This document shows positions 17,285 through 25,982 of a stretch of DNA of 64,000 nt, piece by piece. Within the stretch, counting starts at the first letter, position 1. Each line of letters starts with the position of its first letter. Source of the DNA: Gordonia aichiensis NBRC 108223. GTDB lineage: Bacteria > Actinomycetota > Actinomycetes > Mycobacteriales > Mycobacteriaceae. The position numbers were made by a program, and so were the translations under genes. The notes beneath the pieces were generated by a model. That model worked only from the letters and a program-made list of their open reading frames with translations, made no database searches and was not told the origin of the DNA. The stretch is taken from the NCBI RefSeq assembly GCF_000332975.1, contig NZ_BANR01000058.1:1-64000 (forward strand). The letters are read 5' to 3'.

Positions 17285-18216
17285 TGGCCGATCTCACCTC
17301 GACCCGGAACCCATCGGCAGCCGAAGCCGCTCCCATCGTCCCGTCGTTCTCGGCGGTGCCCGACGTCGTCGAGCGGTTGCGTGCCACCGGTTATCTCGCC
17401 GACGACGCGACCGCGACGTCGACCTTCCTCGCCGACCGGCTCGGCAAACCGCTTCTCGTGGAAGGCCCTGCGGGAGTGGGCAAGACGGAGTTGGCTCGCG
17501 CGGTCGCCGCAGCCACCGACGCCGAACTCGTGCGTCTGCAGTGCTACGAGGGCATCGACGAGGCGCGTGCACTCTACGAGTGGAACCACGCGAAGCAGAT
17601 CCTGCACATCCAGGCCACGGGTACGCGTGACTGGGCCGAGGCGAAGACCGACATCTTCTCCGACGAGTTCCTGCTGCCGCGGCCCCTGCTGACAGCGATT
17701 TCGCGCACCGATCCGACGGTGCTGCTGATCGACGAGGTCGACAAGGCCGATGTCGACGTCGAGGGTCTACTGCTCGAGGTGCTGAGCGACTTCGCGGTGA
17801 CGATCCCGGAGATGGGGACCGTCGTGGCATCGCGTCGGCCGATCGTGATCTTGACGTCGAACGCCATGCGTGAGCTGTCCGAGGCGCTCAAACGGCGCTG
17901 TCTCTACCTCTACATCGACTTCCCCGATGCCGCACGGGAGAAGGAGATCCTGGCGTCGCGGGTGCCGAACCTCCCGGACGCGCTCGCCGCCGAGCTCGTT
18001 CGCATCGTCGGTGTGCTGCGCACCCTCGACATCCGAAAGAAGCCGTCAGTGGCGGAGACCATCGATTGGGCCAACACTCTGCTCGCGCTCGGTGCGGGTG
18101 AGGAGCGTTCGAAGGGCGGTCGCCTCGACGATGGCCTCATCGCACGCACCCTCGGTGTGGTCCTCAAACACCGCCCCGATCTGAAAGTGGCCGTCAAAGA
18201 ACTCAAGCTGGGCTGA
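17281..18216 (+). CDS. MoxR-type AAA+ ATPase
   Basis: The 311-residue MoxR-family ATPase has Walker A VEGPAGVGKTELA (about residue 60), Walker B PTVLLIDEVDKAD and sensor ILTSNAMRELSEALKRR. MoxR ATPases act as chaperones that mature or activate partner complexes, almost always together with a von Willebrand factor A protein. Here the VWA gene follows with a TGATG overlap, and the pair corresponds to Rv2426c-Rv2425c. ATG 17281 overlaps the proA stop; ATG 17284 is equally possible. The client is unknown. Confidence 0.92.
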   Translation: MMADLTSTRNPSAAEAAPIVPSFSAVPDVVERLRATGYLADDATATSTFLADRLGKPLLVEGPAGVGKTELARAVAAATDAELVRLQCYEGIDEARALYEWNHAKQILHIQATGTRDWAEAKTDIFSDEFLLPRPLLTAISRTDPTVLLIDEVDKADVDVEGLLLEVLSDFAVTIPEMGTVVASRRPIVILTSNAMRELSEALKRRCLYLYIDFPDAAREKEILASRVPNLPDALAAELVRIVGVLRTLDIRKKPSVAETIDWANTLLALGAGEERSKGGRLDDGLIARTLGVVLKHRPDLKVAVKELKLG

Positions 18217-19658
18217 TGTCACGGGCCGATCGGGGCAACGATGCCGCCACGATGCCGTCAGTGCCACTTGTCGCGCATCTCACCGACTTCGTCGACGCGC
18301 TGCGACGACGGGGAATAGCGGTCGGCCCGTCGGCACTCATCGATGCCGCGCGCGCCATGGAAGTCCTCGACCTCCTCGATCGCAGCAGTCTGCGCGAAGG
18401 GCTCGCGGCAACGCTCGTCGATGACCACATGCACCGCCCCGCGTTCGATCGGCTCTTCGACCTCTGGTTCCCTGTGGCGATCGGAGCGCGCACTGCGGGC
18501 GACGAACTGCCCCGAACAGAATCCGGCGAGGTCGACGTGGCCGGGGTACGCGAGATGCTCGCCGATCTTCTCGCCGACGAATCGGCAGAAGCCGACGGTC
18601 GGTTGTCACGGGCGGTGGCCCAGGTGGTCGACGAGATGGGGCGCTATCAATCCAGTCGCGGAGAGGCATACTCCGCGTATCAAGCGCTCTCGAGTGTGGA
18701 TCCGCAGACGCTGATCGCGCGGATCGCGGCGGCGATGGCAGGCGGGTCGGGCGACGACCTCAGTGTGGGCGACGATCCGACCCATCGGCGAGCGGCTCGT
18801 GAACGGATCAACCGTCTGCGCACCGCGATCGAGGTGGAGACTCAGCGGCGAATGGCCGACCGCAACGGACGCGACAAGGTCAGCGACTACGCCGTCCCGA
18901 CGCTGCCGGAGAACATCAACTTCCTGGCGGCGGGAAAGAAGGATCTCACCGAGATCCGCCGAACCGTGGCACCGCTGGCACGATTGTTGGCCTCACGATT
19001 GGAGATTCGACGACGCCGCGCTCATCGGGGGGCTGTCGACGTGCGGGCGACGCTTCGCGCATCGATGTCGACGGGCGGCGTGCCGATCGAGCTCAAGACC
19101 CGCAAGCCCCGCCCCGGCCGGCCCGAACTGGTGATCATCTGCGACGTATCAGGATCGGTTTCCGGCTTCTCCCAGTTCACCCTGCAACTCGTGTACGCCC
19201 TGCGGCAGCAGTTCGCCAAGGTGCGGGTGTTCGCATTCGTCGACACCGTCGACGACGTGACCGAGTACTTCGACGACGACGAGGGGTTCGGCGGCACCGA
19301 TATCGGCGCGGCAATGCATCGCATGCTGACGCAGGCGCGGCTGATCACGCGCGACGGCCACTCCGACTACGGACACATGCTCCGCGGATTCGTCGACACC
19401 TATGCCGACACATTGACCCATCGGGGAGCCCTGCTCATCCTCGGCGATGCGCGCAACAATTATCACGACGCTGCCGAGGACTCCCTGCGTGAGCTGGTCG
19501 ACCGCGCCCGCCACGCCTATTGGCTCAACCCGGAGGCCCACAACGAGTGGGGGACCGGCGATTCGGCCGCCGACGAGTACGCGGAGATCATCGACATGTT
19601 CGAGTGCCGGAACGCCACGCAACTGTCCGCGGTCATCGCCGACCTGCTGCCCGTGTGA
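18216..19658 (+). CDS. CoxE-like VWA domain protein, partner of the MoxR ATPase
   Basis: This 480-residue protein carries a C-terminal von Willebrand factor A domain with the metal-ion-dependent adhesion site DVSGSVSGF (about residue 310) and GGTDIGAA. The N-terminal part is helical and charged, as in CoxE-like proteins that pair with MoxR ATPases. It starts inside the stop codon of the MoxR gene (TGATG), so the two are translationally coupled. Synteny is with Rv2425c. The function is inferred only at the level of MoxR/VWA modules, which insert metals or assemble complexes in better-known systems. Confidence 0.9.
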   Translation: MSRADRGNDAATMPSVPLVAHLTDFVDALRRRGIAVGPSALIDAARAMEVLDLLDRSSLREGLAATLVDDHMHRPAFDRLFDLWFPVAIGARTAGDELPRTESGEVDVAGVREMLADLLADESAEADGRLSRAVAQVVDEMGRYQSSRGEAYSAYQALSSVDPQTLIARIAAAMAGGSGDDLSVGDDPTHRRAARERINRLRTAIEVETQRRMADRNGRDKVSDYAVPTLPENINFLAAGKKDLTEIRRTVAPLARLLASRLEIRRRRAHRGAVDVRATLRASMSTGGVPIELKTRKPRPGRPELVIICDVSGSVSGFSQFTLQLVYALRQQFAKVRVFAFVDTVDDVTEYFDDDEGFGGTDIGAAMHRMLTQARLITRDGHSDYGHMLRGFVDTYADTLTHRGALLILGDARNNYHDAAEDSLRELVDRARHAYWLNPEAHNEWGTGDSAADEYAEIIDMFECRNATQLSAVIADLLPV

Positions 19659-19681
19659 CTGCTCGCGTAAACTCACCGCTC

Positions 19682-20488
19682 ATGGCACATGACCGTCCGC
19701 GTGCGCGCCGGATCGGTGTGATGGGCGGAACGTTCGATCCCATCCACAACGGGCACCTCGTGGCGGCCAGTGAGGTCGCCGCCCGCTTCTCGCTCGACGA
19801 GGTGATCTTCGTCCCGACCGGCCGACCGTGGCAGAAGCTGACCGGCGACGGCGATCAGGTTCCCGACCGAACGAAGCAGGTCAGTCCGCCCGAGGACCGC
19901 TACCTCATGACGGTGATCGCGACGGCGTCGAATCCGCAGTTCAGCGTGAGCCGTGTCGACATCGACCGCGCAGGCTTCACCTACACGGTCGACACGCTGC
20001 GCGATCTGCGCGCGACACTTCCCGATGCCGACCTGTACTTCATCACCGGGGCTGACGCCTTGGAGTCGATCCTGTCGTGGCAGGACTGGGAGGAACTGTT
20101 CGAGCTCGCCACCTTTGTCGGGGTGAGTCGTCCCGGCTATGAGCTCAACGCCAGCCATCTGGCCACGCATCTGAGGAATCTGCCACCGGATACGCTGCAC
20201 CTGATGGAGATACCCGCATTGGCGATCTCCTCCACGGACTGTCGGGCGCGCGCGGCAACGGGACGGCCGGTCTGGTACCTCGTACCCGACGGCGTCGTCC
20301 AGTACATCGCCAAGCGCAGGCTCTATCGGCGTCCCCGGGTGAACTCGCCCGGGGTGTCGGCACCGCTCAAACGCGAGGACGACGACTCGGCCGGACGCGC
20401 CGCCAGCCCACCGGGTGCAGACAGCCCGCCACGTGCAGACACCACAACACACCCGGTGGACGACCACCGGTCGAAAGGACGAACGTGA
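19682..20488 (+). CDS. nadD: Nicotinate-nucleotide adenylyltransferase with an extended C-terminal tail
   Basis: NadD adenylates nicotinate mononucleotide in NAD synthesis. The nucleotidyltransferase signature GGTFDPIHNGHL (HxGH) and the ISSTDCRARA motif are clear. The catalytic core ends near VVQYIAKRRLYRR, after which about 55 residues rich in Pro, Asp and Arg follow before the stop at 20488; this tail looks disordered. The rsfS start codon overlaps the end of the tail. ATG 19682 is the start, close to the GVMGGTFDP core. Confidence 0.95.
   Translation: MAHDRPRARRIGVMGGTFDPIHNGHLVAASEVAARFSLDEVIFVPTGRPWQKLTGDGDQVPDRTKQVSPPEDRYLMTVIATASNPQFSVSRVDIDRAGFTYTVDTLRDLRATLPDADLYFITGADALESILSWQDWEELFELATFVGVSRPGYELNASHLATHLRNLPPDTLHLMEIPALAISSTDCRARAATGRPVWYLVPDGVVQYIAKRRLYRRPRVNSPGVSAPLKREDDDSAGRAASPPGADSPPRADTTTHPVDDHRSKGRT
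20408..20459 (+). promoter_or_regulatory. 10-bp inverted repeat in the nadD tail, just before rsfS
   Basis: CCACCGGGTG (20408-20417) and CACCCGGTGG (20450-20459) are a perfect inverted repeat with a 32-nt loop. It ends about 25 nt before the rsfS start and could form an RNA hairpin affecting rsfS translation. Confidence 0.4.
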
Positions 20489-20847
20489 CAGCAGCAGCTG
20501 AGTCATTGGCCATGGCGAAGGTGGCAGTCGCTGCCGCGCAGGACAAGGTCGCCACCGACGTCACGGTGATCGACGTGTCCGAGCAGCTCGTCATCACCGA
20601 CCTGTTCGTGATCGCGTCCGCCGACAACGAACGCCAGGTCAACGCCGTGACCGACGAGATCGAGGACAAGATGCGCGAGGCGGGCTTCAAGCCCGTCCGC
20701 CGTGAAGGTACCCGTGAGGGGCGGTGGGCGCTGCTCGATTACGTCGACATCGTCGTGCATGTGCAGCACGCGGATGAACGCGCCTACTACGCGCTCGATC
20801 GTCTGTGGCAGGACTGCCCCGTCGTCGATCTGGAGAGCGACGCGTGA
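20485..20847 (+). CDS. rsfS: Ribosomal silencing factor RsfS
   Basis: RsfS binds ribosomal protein L14 and blocks subunit joining when nutrients are scarce. The 120-residue protein shows the family segments VTVIDVSEQLVITDLFVIASA, EGTREGRWALLDYVDIVVHV and YYALDRLWQDCP. The GTG start at 20485 overlaps the end of nadD by 4 bp; the nadD-rsfS pairing is very widely conserved. Its stop overlaps the start of gpgP (GTGA). Confidence 0.97.
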   Translation: MTAAAESLAMAKVAVAAAQDKVATDVTVIDVSEQLVITDLFVIASADNERQVNAVTDEIEDKMREAGFKPVRREGTREGRWALLDYVDIVVHVQHADERAYYALDRLWQDCPVVDLESDA

Positions 20848-21557
20848 GCGGAGCGCCTGACGATCACGACACCTCCGTCGAGCGACTCACCCCGGTGGTG
20901 CGTCGACTCATCCTGCTGCGACATGGACAGACCGAGTACAACGCGACCAGTCGGATGCAGGGGCAACTCGACACCGATCTCTCCGATCTCGGTGTCCGGC
21001 AAGCCAAGTCGGCCGCGGCAGCACTCGCTGAACGGAATCCTTTGCTCATCCGGTCGTCGGATCTGCGGCGCGCACACGACACAGCGCAGGCGCTCGCGGT
21101 ACTGACCGACCTTCCGGTGCAGACCGACAAGCGGTTACGCGAGACCCACCTCGGAGAATGGCAGGGCATGACCCATCACGAGGTCGACGACGTCATGCCC
21201 GGTGCGCGAATCCTGTGGCGTGACGATGCCACGTGGCGTCCGCCAAGTGGCGAGAGCCGCGTCGATGTCGCAGCCCGCGCGGTGCCCGTCGTCGACGAAC
21301 TGCTCGCGAGCGTCGACGAGTGGGGTAGCGGCGACGCACCGGAGGCCCCTGTCGTCCTCGTGGCCCACGGTGGGGTGATCGCAGCGATGACAGCAGCACT
21401 CCTCGACCTCCCCGTGGCCAACTGGCCGGTGTTCGGTGGTCTCGCCAACACGAGTTGGGTACAACTGTCCGGGCACGGACTTCCCGACGAGAAGCCGCGC
21501 TGGCGTCTGGACGTATGGAATGCGTCCGCAGAGGTTGCCGACGCCGGGGTGCAGTGA
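20844..21557 (+). CDS. gpgP: Glucosyl-3-phosphoglycerate phosphatase
   Basis: A 237-residue histidine phosphatase with the RHG motif LILLRHGQTEYNATSRMQG, a catalytic E/H pair in THLGEWQGM and VLVAHGGVIAAM. Synteny with Rv2419c (rsfS-gpgP-octT) identifies it as GpgP. That enzyme dephosphorylates glucosyl-3-phosphoglycerate to glucosylglycerate, the second step of methylglucose lipopolysaccharide synthesis. General phosphoglycerate-mutase-like activity is the alternative. It starts with GTG inside the rsfS stop and ends inside the octT start, so the four genes are tightly coupled. Confidence 0.9.
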   Translation: MSGAPDDHDTSVERLTPVVRRLILLRHGQTEYNATSRMQGQLDTDLSDLGVRQAKSAAAALAERNPLLIRSSDLRRAHDTAQALAVLTDLPVQTDKRLRETHLGEWQGMTHHEVDDVMPGARILWRDDATWRPPSGESRVDVAARAVPVVDELLASVDEWGSGDAPEAPVVLVAHGGVIAAMTAALLDLPVANWPVFGGLANTSWVQLSGHGLPDEKPRWRLDVWNASAEVADAGVQ

Positions 21558-22327
21558 GCGGCACGACGCCGGCGAGCGCGTCCGACGACTGCCTGCTTGT
21601 CCTGTCCGATTCTCTGGCGTACTTCGGTCCGCAGGGTGGACTGCCAGCCGACGACGCGCGAATCTGGCCCAATATCGTCGGAGCACAGTGCGGTCTGCCC
21701 GTGCGGTTGTTCGGGAGAATCGGCTGGACGAGCCGAGACGTGTGGTGGGCGATGACCCAGGACCCGAACATCTGGGCAGCCGTCCCGCACGCACGTGCGG
21801 TGATCCTGGCGTTCGGCGGGATGGACTCGCTGCCGTCGCCGCTGCCGACCGCACTGCGTGAGCAGATCAGATATGTGCGACCGGGACGCCTACGGCAACT
21901 CGTCCGGTCCGCCTACCATTGGGTGCAGCCGCGGGCATCGAAGATAGGTTGGCCCGTTGCGCTGCCTCCGGCCGTGACCGTCGAGTATCTCGACAAGATC
22001 CTCGACGCGCTGACGCAGTTGCGTCCCGACCTGCCGATCGTCGTGTGTCTGCCGTCAACACATCGGAGTCCCTATTACGGCTACGTGCACACCGGTCGCG
22101 TGCCGACGACCGCGGCTATGCGCGCCTGGTGTGAGCGCAACGCACTCGCATACGCCGACTTCTATCCGCCGACCCGCGACGCCTACGACGATCCCGCTGA
22201 TGAGATGAACCCCGACGGCATCCATTGGGGTTTCCGATGTCATCGGGCCGTTGCGGACGTGGTGGTGCAGCCGGTTCTGAGCGCGCTCGACGGTCCGGCT
22301 GTCCGGAGCTCGAAGCGAACCGGCTAA
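21554..22327 (+). CDS. octT: OctT-like SGNH acyltransferase (diglucosylglycerate octanoyltransferase)
   Basis: This 257-residue protein has an SGNH/GDSL fold: the nucleophile block CLLVLSDSLAYFG near the N-terminus, FGGMDSLPSPLP in the middle and the catalytic Asp-His block NPDGIHWGFRCHRAV at the C-terminus. Its place directly after gpgP (GTGA overlap) matches Rv2418c, which transfers octanoate to diglucosylglycerate during methylglucose lipopolysaccharide synthesis. The reaction is assigned by synteny and fold. Confidence 0.85.
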   Translation: MSGTTPASASDDCLLVLSDSLAYFGPQGGLPADDARIWPNIVGAQCGLPVRLFGRIGWTSRDVWWAMTQDPNIWAAVPHARAVILAFGGMDSLPSPLPTALREQIRYVRPGRLRQLVRSAYHWVQPRASKIGWPVALPPAVTVEYLDKILDALTQLRPDLPIVVCLPSTHRSPYYGYVHTGRVPTTAAMRAWCERNALAYADFYPPTRDAYDDPADEMNPDGIHWGFRCHRAVADVVVQPVLSALDGPAVRSSKRTG

Positions 22328-22337
22328 CGTAGGACGC

Positions 22338-23201
22338 GTGCCTGTCGTCGTCGTCACAGATTCCTCAGCACGGCTGCCCGCTGCCGTCGCCGACAGCTAC
22401 GACATCATCCAGGTTCCGCTGCACCTGACCCTCGACGGCACCGACTACCTCGAGGACGACGAGAACGTCCCCGCCGACATCGTGTCGACGCCCGGCGTGA
22501 CCACGGCGGGTGCCACCCCGCACGATCTCGTGCAGGCGTACGGCGAAGCCATCGAGCGCAGCGAAGGTGACGGCGTCGTCGCGGTCCACATGTCCCGAAA
22601 GCTGTCGGGCACCTGGAGTGCAGGCCGGCTGGCCGCGGAGGACTATTCAGGCCAGGTCCGCGTGGTCGATTCGCGGTCGGTCGGGTTGGCCGTGGGGTTC
22701 GTCGCGATCGCCGCGGCTCAGGCAGCCAGGGACGGGGCCGATCGGGACCGTGCCTACGAAGCAGCCATTCGCCAGGCCGCGACTGTCGAATCACTGCTCT
22801 GCGTACAGAATCTGGACAATCTCCGTAACAGCGGACGCATCAGCGCCGCAAGCAAGATGCTCGGCTCCGCGCTGTCGATCAAACCGATCCTGCACGTCGT
22901 CGACGGCACACTGACACTGCGCGAACGGACGCGCACCTTCTCCAAGGCGCTTGACAAGATGTCCGAAGCGGCCATCGACTATGCCGATGGCCGCCCGGTG
23001 ACGCTCGGTGTGCAACATTGCCAAGCTCCTGCTGCCGCAGCCGATCTCGTCGTTCGGCTGCGCGAGAATCTGCGCAGCGTGACGTCGAGTATCACCGTGG
23101 ATCTGGGCCCAGTGCTGGGCTGTCACGTCGGTCCCGGCGCCGTCGGCGTGGTCATCGGTACCCAACTCGACCCCATCACCAGAGGATCGTCAGCCGGCTG
23201 A
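22338..23201 (+). CDS. DegV family fatty-acid-binding protein
   Basis: The 287-residue DegV protein begins VPVVVVTDSSARLPAAVAD and contains VHMSRKLSGTWSAGRLAA, NLDNLRNSGRISAASKMLG and ALSIKPILHV, all standard DegV segments. DegV proteins (FakB in Firmicutes) hold a fatty acid and present it to the kinase FakA; a FakA-like gene is at 10929. The fatty-acid specificity cannot be read from sequence. It lies 10 bp after octT, in the position of Rv2417c. Confidence 0.92.
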   Translation: MPVVVVTDSSARLPAAVADSYDIIQVPLHLTLDGTDYLEDDENVPADIVSTPGVTTAGATPHDLVQAYGEAIERSEGDGVVAVHMSRKLSGTWSAGRLAAEDYSGQVRVVDSRSVGLAVGFVAIAAAQAARDGADRDRAYEAAIRQAATVESLLCVQNLDNLRNSGRISAASKMLGSALSIKPILHVVDGTLTLRERTRTFSKALDKMSEAAIDYADGRPVTLGVQHCQAPAAAADLVVRLRENLRSVTSSITVDLGPVLGCHVGPGAVGVVIGTQLDPITRGSSAG

Positions 23202-23306
23202 CGAGCGGGCCCGGGTTGTCCACACTCTGATCCGGCTCCACAGATCCGCGGCTGCACACGCATCGACTTCTCGACCGGGGGACCTCCCCACCTACGGTCG
23301 GAAGCC

Positions 23307-24434
23307 ATGAGCGACAAACCAATCCGGATGGCGCGCGGGTCCGCGATGCCAGGCGGCATCGGACGAGGTTCGGTTCGCGGACCAACGGTGGCGCGATCTG
23401 CGCTCGATCGACTGGCGCCGACAACGTCTGTTCCCGCTCACGTCGATGAGGAGAGTGGTGCCGCGAGCGGGCGCCAGTCGGACGATTCGGTGCGGGATGA
23501 CTGGGGAATCGCCACGACACCGGGATGGCTTGCCCCTGGTGCTGAGCGGCAACATCGGGGGCGGAACGGGGTTGGATCCGACCCCGGCGGATTCGATCCC
23601 GACCACCGCGAGCACGCGTATCCGTTCGCCGATTACGACGACGCGCCGGAGGACGTCGGTATCGACGAGGACGAGGAGAACCGTCCGCGTTACCGATTCG
23701 CGGTCGCGCCCGCCGGCGCGATCGCTCTGATCCTGGTGGGGGTGATCGCGTGCGTAGTGGCCGGTTTCGGACTCTTTCGCAGCGACGACGTCGTGCCGAC
23801 CGTAGCCTTTCCCGCATCCGCCGGGCCGTCGTCTGCGACCGGTTCCGGTGGCGTCGACAGGTCGGCGAGTGCGGCGCAGACGGGTACTCCTGGTGAGTCG
23901 ACGGTTGTGCAGGCGCAGATGGTGGTGAGCGTGGTCGGATTGGTGCGCAAGCCCGGCCTCGTGCGGCTTGCGCCGCGATCACGGGTGGCCGATGCGCTCG
24001 CGCGCGCGGGCGGCCCGCGTCAGGGGGCAGACACGACGTCGTTGAATCTGGCCCAGGTCCTCAACGACGGAGACCAGGTTCTCGTCGGCTATGCGGGAAA
24101 GGATGGTCAATTATCGCTGCGTAGCGCGGTGGTGGCCGCGGGGAGCGGAGGGGGTGCACCGGTGGCATCGCCCGACTCCGGCACCACATCCGAGTCCGGC
24201 ACTGACACAACAGGTTCGACCGGCTCCGGGGCTGCGACCGGCAAGGTTGACCTGAACAGCGCAACCGCGGAGCAACTCGACACGCTGCCGGGCGTCGGGC
24301 CGGTGACGGCCAAGTCCATCATCGAGTGGCGTGCCCAACACGGAAAGTTCACGTCGGTCGATCAACTCGGTGAGGTCGACGGTATCGGGCCGGCACGGCT
24401 GGCGAAGCTGCGTGATCTCGTGACCGTGGGTTGA
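23307..24434 (+). CDS. comEA: ComEA-like helix-hairpin-helix DNA-binding membrane protein
   Basis: The 375-residue protein has a disordered N-terminus of about 130 residues, one transmembrane helix (APAGAIALILVGVIACVVAG), a Ser/Gly/Thr-rich linker and an SLBB domain (VSVVGLVRKPGLVRLAPRSR). After a second linker comes a C-terminal double helix-hairpin-helix domain (VDLNSATAEQLDTLPGVGP, GIGPARLAKLRDLV). This is the ComEA layout, which captures DNA outside the membrane for ComEC. comEC follows 6 bp later. Competence has not been shown for most of these actinobacteria. Confidence 0.93.
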   Translation: MSDKPIRMARGSAMPGGIGRGSVRGPTVARSALDRLAPTTSVPAHVDEESGAASGRQSDDSVRDDWGIATTPGWLAPGAERQHRGRNGVGSDPGGFDPDHREHAYPFADYDDAPEDVGIDEDEENRPRYRFAVAPAGAIALILVGVIACVVAGFGLFRSDDVVPTVAFPASAGPSSATGSGGVDRSASAAQTGTPGESTVVQAQMVVSVVGLVRKPGLVRLAPRSRVADALARAGGPRQGADTTSLNLAQVLNDGDQVLVGYAGKDGQLSLRSAVVAAGSGGGAPVASPDSGTTSESGTDTTGSTGSGAATGKVDLNSATAEQLDTLPGVGPVTAKSIIEWRAQHGKFTSVDQLGEVDGIGPARLAKLRDLVTVG

Positions 24435-24440
24435 TGCGGC

Positions 24441-25982
24441 GTGGACTTCCGACTGGTCACCCCGGCACTCGTGGTGTGGTCGGTCACCCTGCTCGGGTTG
24501 CGCGGGCCGACGTGGTCGATGCCCGTTGTGCTGCTACTCGGCGTGACCATCTGCGCCGCAGGTCTTTTCGTGCGAAGACGGTGGTGTGTGAGTTGGCAGG
24601 TCATCGGTGTCGTGATTCTCGGAGCGGGGATGGCGGTCACGTGCGCATGCGCCCTCTGGCTACGTCTGGAGACGCGCGACACGCACCCGCTGTTCGGAAT
24701 GTCGGGCAAGGCCACGGTCACGATGTCGATCCGCCATGACCCGCGCAACTTCGGTCCGGCCCAACGAGGTCAGGTGACGACACGGGTGACCGTGCTCGCG
24801 GTCGGGGAGCGGCGAGTTCATTCCGGTACCGCCGATGTCATCGCGCGCTCGTCGGGGTGGGCGGGGTTACTGCCCGGTCAGCGTCTGCGCGTATTGGTGA
24901 GCGTCCGCGCCCCGCGCGGCGGCGACCTGACGGTCGCGCGGCTGACCGCGTCGGGATCACCGACGCTGCTTGGGCGACCCCCGCCGCTGCAACGCGTAGC
25001 AGGCGTCGTGCGGGCGAGATTGCAGCAGAACTCGGCGGAGGCGCTCACCGGGGAATCGGCGGGATTGCTGCCGGGACTGGTGATCGGCGACGAGAGTTCG
25101 TTGTCGGAGACGGTGCGGAATGAGTTCAAGGCTGCGGGCCTCAGTCACTTGACCGCGGTGTCGGGGGCAAATTTCGCGTTGGTGTGTGGGGCGGCGATGG
25201 TCGCTATCAGGTTGGCGGGAGCGTCGCCGAGAGTCGCCGCCGTGTGCGGGATGGTTGTGATCGTCGGGTTCGTGATTCTGGTCAGGCCATCGCCGAGTGT
25301 CGTGCGGGCGGCGATGATGGGTGGTGTCGGGCTGCTCGCGTTGTTGTCGACGCGACGCGCTCGTGCGTTGCCTGCGCTCGGTGTGGCGGTGATCGGAGGT
25401 CTGCTCTGGTGGCCGGAGCTTGCGAGCTCGCCGGGTTTCGCGTTGTCGGTGGTCGCCACTGCTGGTTTGGTGCTTGTGGCGCCTGGTGTTCGAGACAGGC
25501 TGCGTGAGTGGAGAGTCCCGCCGGTCCTGGCTGAGGTTCTCGCCATTGCGATTGCTGCGCAGATCGTGACGGCACCGGTGATCGCGTTGATCAGCGGAAT
25601 GTTCAATGTGGTGTCCGTGCTGGCGAATGTCGTCGTGGCGCCGGTTGTCGGCGTGATCAGTGTGATGGGGACGTTGGCTGCGCTGATCGGAATGGCGGGT
25701 GACGTTGGATCGGTATGTGCACAATTGTTACTGCGTGCGACTGCGCCGGAGCTGTGGTGGATGCTGGCCGTTGCCCGGTGGTTGGGCGGATTGAGATGGG
25801 CGGCAATCGATATCCCCGATGGGGTGCGCGGGATGGCACTGGTCATGGTGTGCACCGTTGGTGGTGTGACGTTGATCCGCTCGCGTGCGATCGGGTGCGT
25901 GGGACGCCGAGTGCGCGAGACGGGCGCCACACGACGAGTCATCGGTGCCCGGACGCGGTGTCGGGGACGTCTGGCACCATGA
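24441..25982 (+). CDS. comEC: ComEC/Rec2-type DNA uptake channel, short form
   Basis: A polytopic membrane protein of 513 residues with the competence-domain core LTGESAGLLPGLVIGD, LSHLTAVSGANFALVCGA and about nine hydrophobic segments. The C-terminal metallo-beta-lactamase-like nuclease domain of full-length ComEC (about 750 residues in Bacillus) is missing; the frame ends soon after the last helices. The M. tuberculosis homologue is of similar length, so this is probably a lineage trait and not a truncation. The GTG start is 6 bp after comEA, and the stop overlaps the holA start (ATGA). Confidence 0.92.
   Translation: MDFRLVTPALVVWSVTLLGLRGPTWSMPVVLLLGVTICAAGLFVRRRWCVSWQVIGVVILGAGMAVTCACALWLRLETRDTHPLFGMSGKATVTMSIRHDPRNFGPAQRGQVTTRVTVLAVGERRVHSGTADVIARSSGWAGLLPGQRLRVLVSVRAPRGGDLTVARLTASGSPTLLGRPPPLQRVAGVVRARLQQNSAEALTGESAGLLPGLVIGDESSLSETVRNEFKAAGLSHLTAVSGANFALVCGAAMVAIRLAGASPRVAAVCGMVVIVGFVILVRPSPSVVRAAMMGGVGLLALLSTRRARALPALGVAVIGGLLWWPELASSPGFALSVVATAGLVLVAPGVRDRLREWRVPPVLAEVLAIAIAAQIVTAPVIALISGMFNVVSVLANVVVAPVVGVISVMGTLAALIGMAGDVGSVCAQLLLRATAPELWWMLAVARWLGGLRWAAIDIPDGVRGMALVMVCTVGGVTLIRSRAIGCVGRRVRETGATRRVIGARTRCRGRLAP

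Noticed and set aside
20333..20354. Terminator inside nadD
   Set aside because: CCCCGGG and CCCGGGG form a stem but it lies within the reading frame, has no U-tract and rsfS is tightly coupled downstream.
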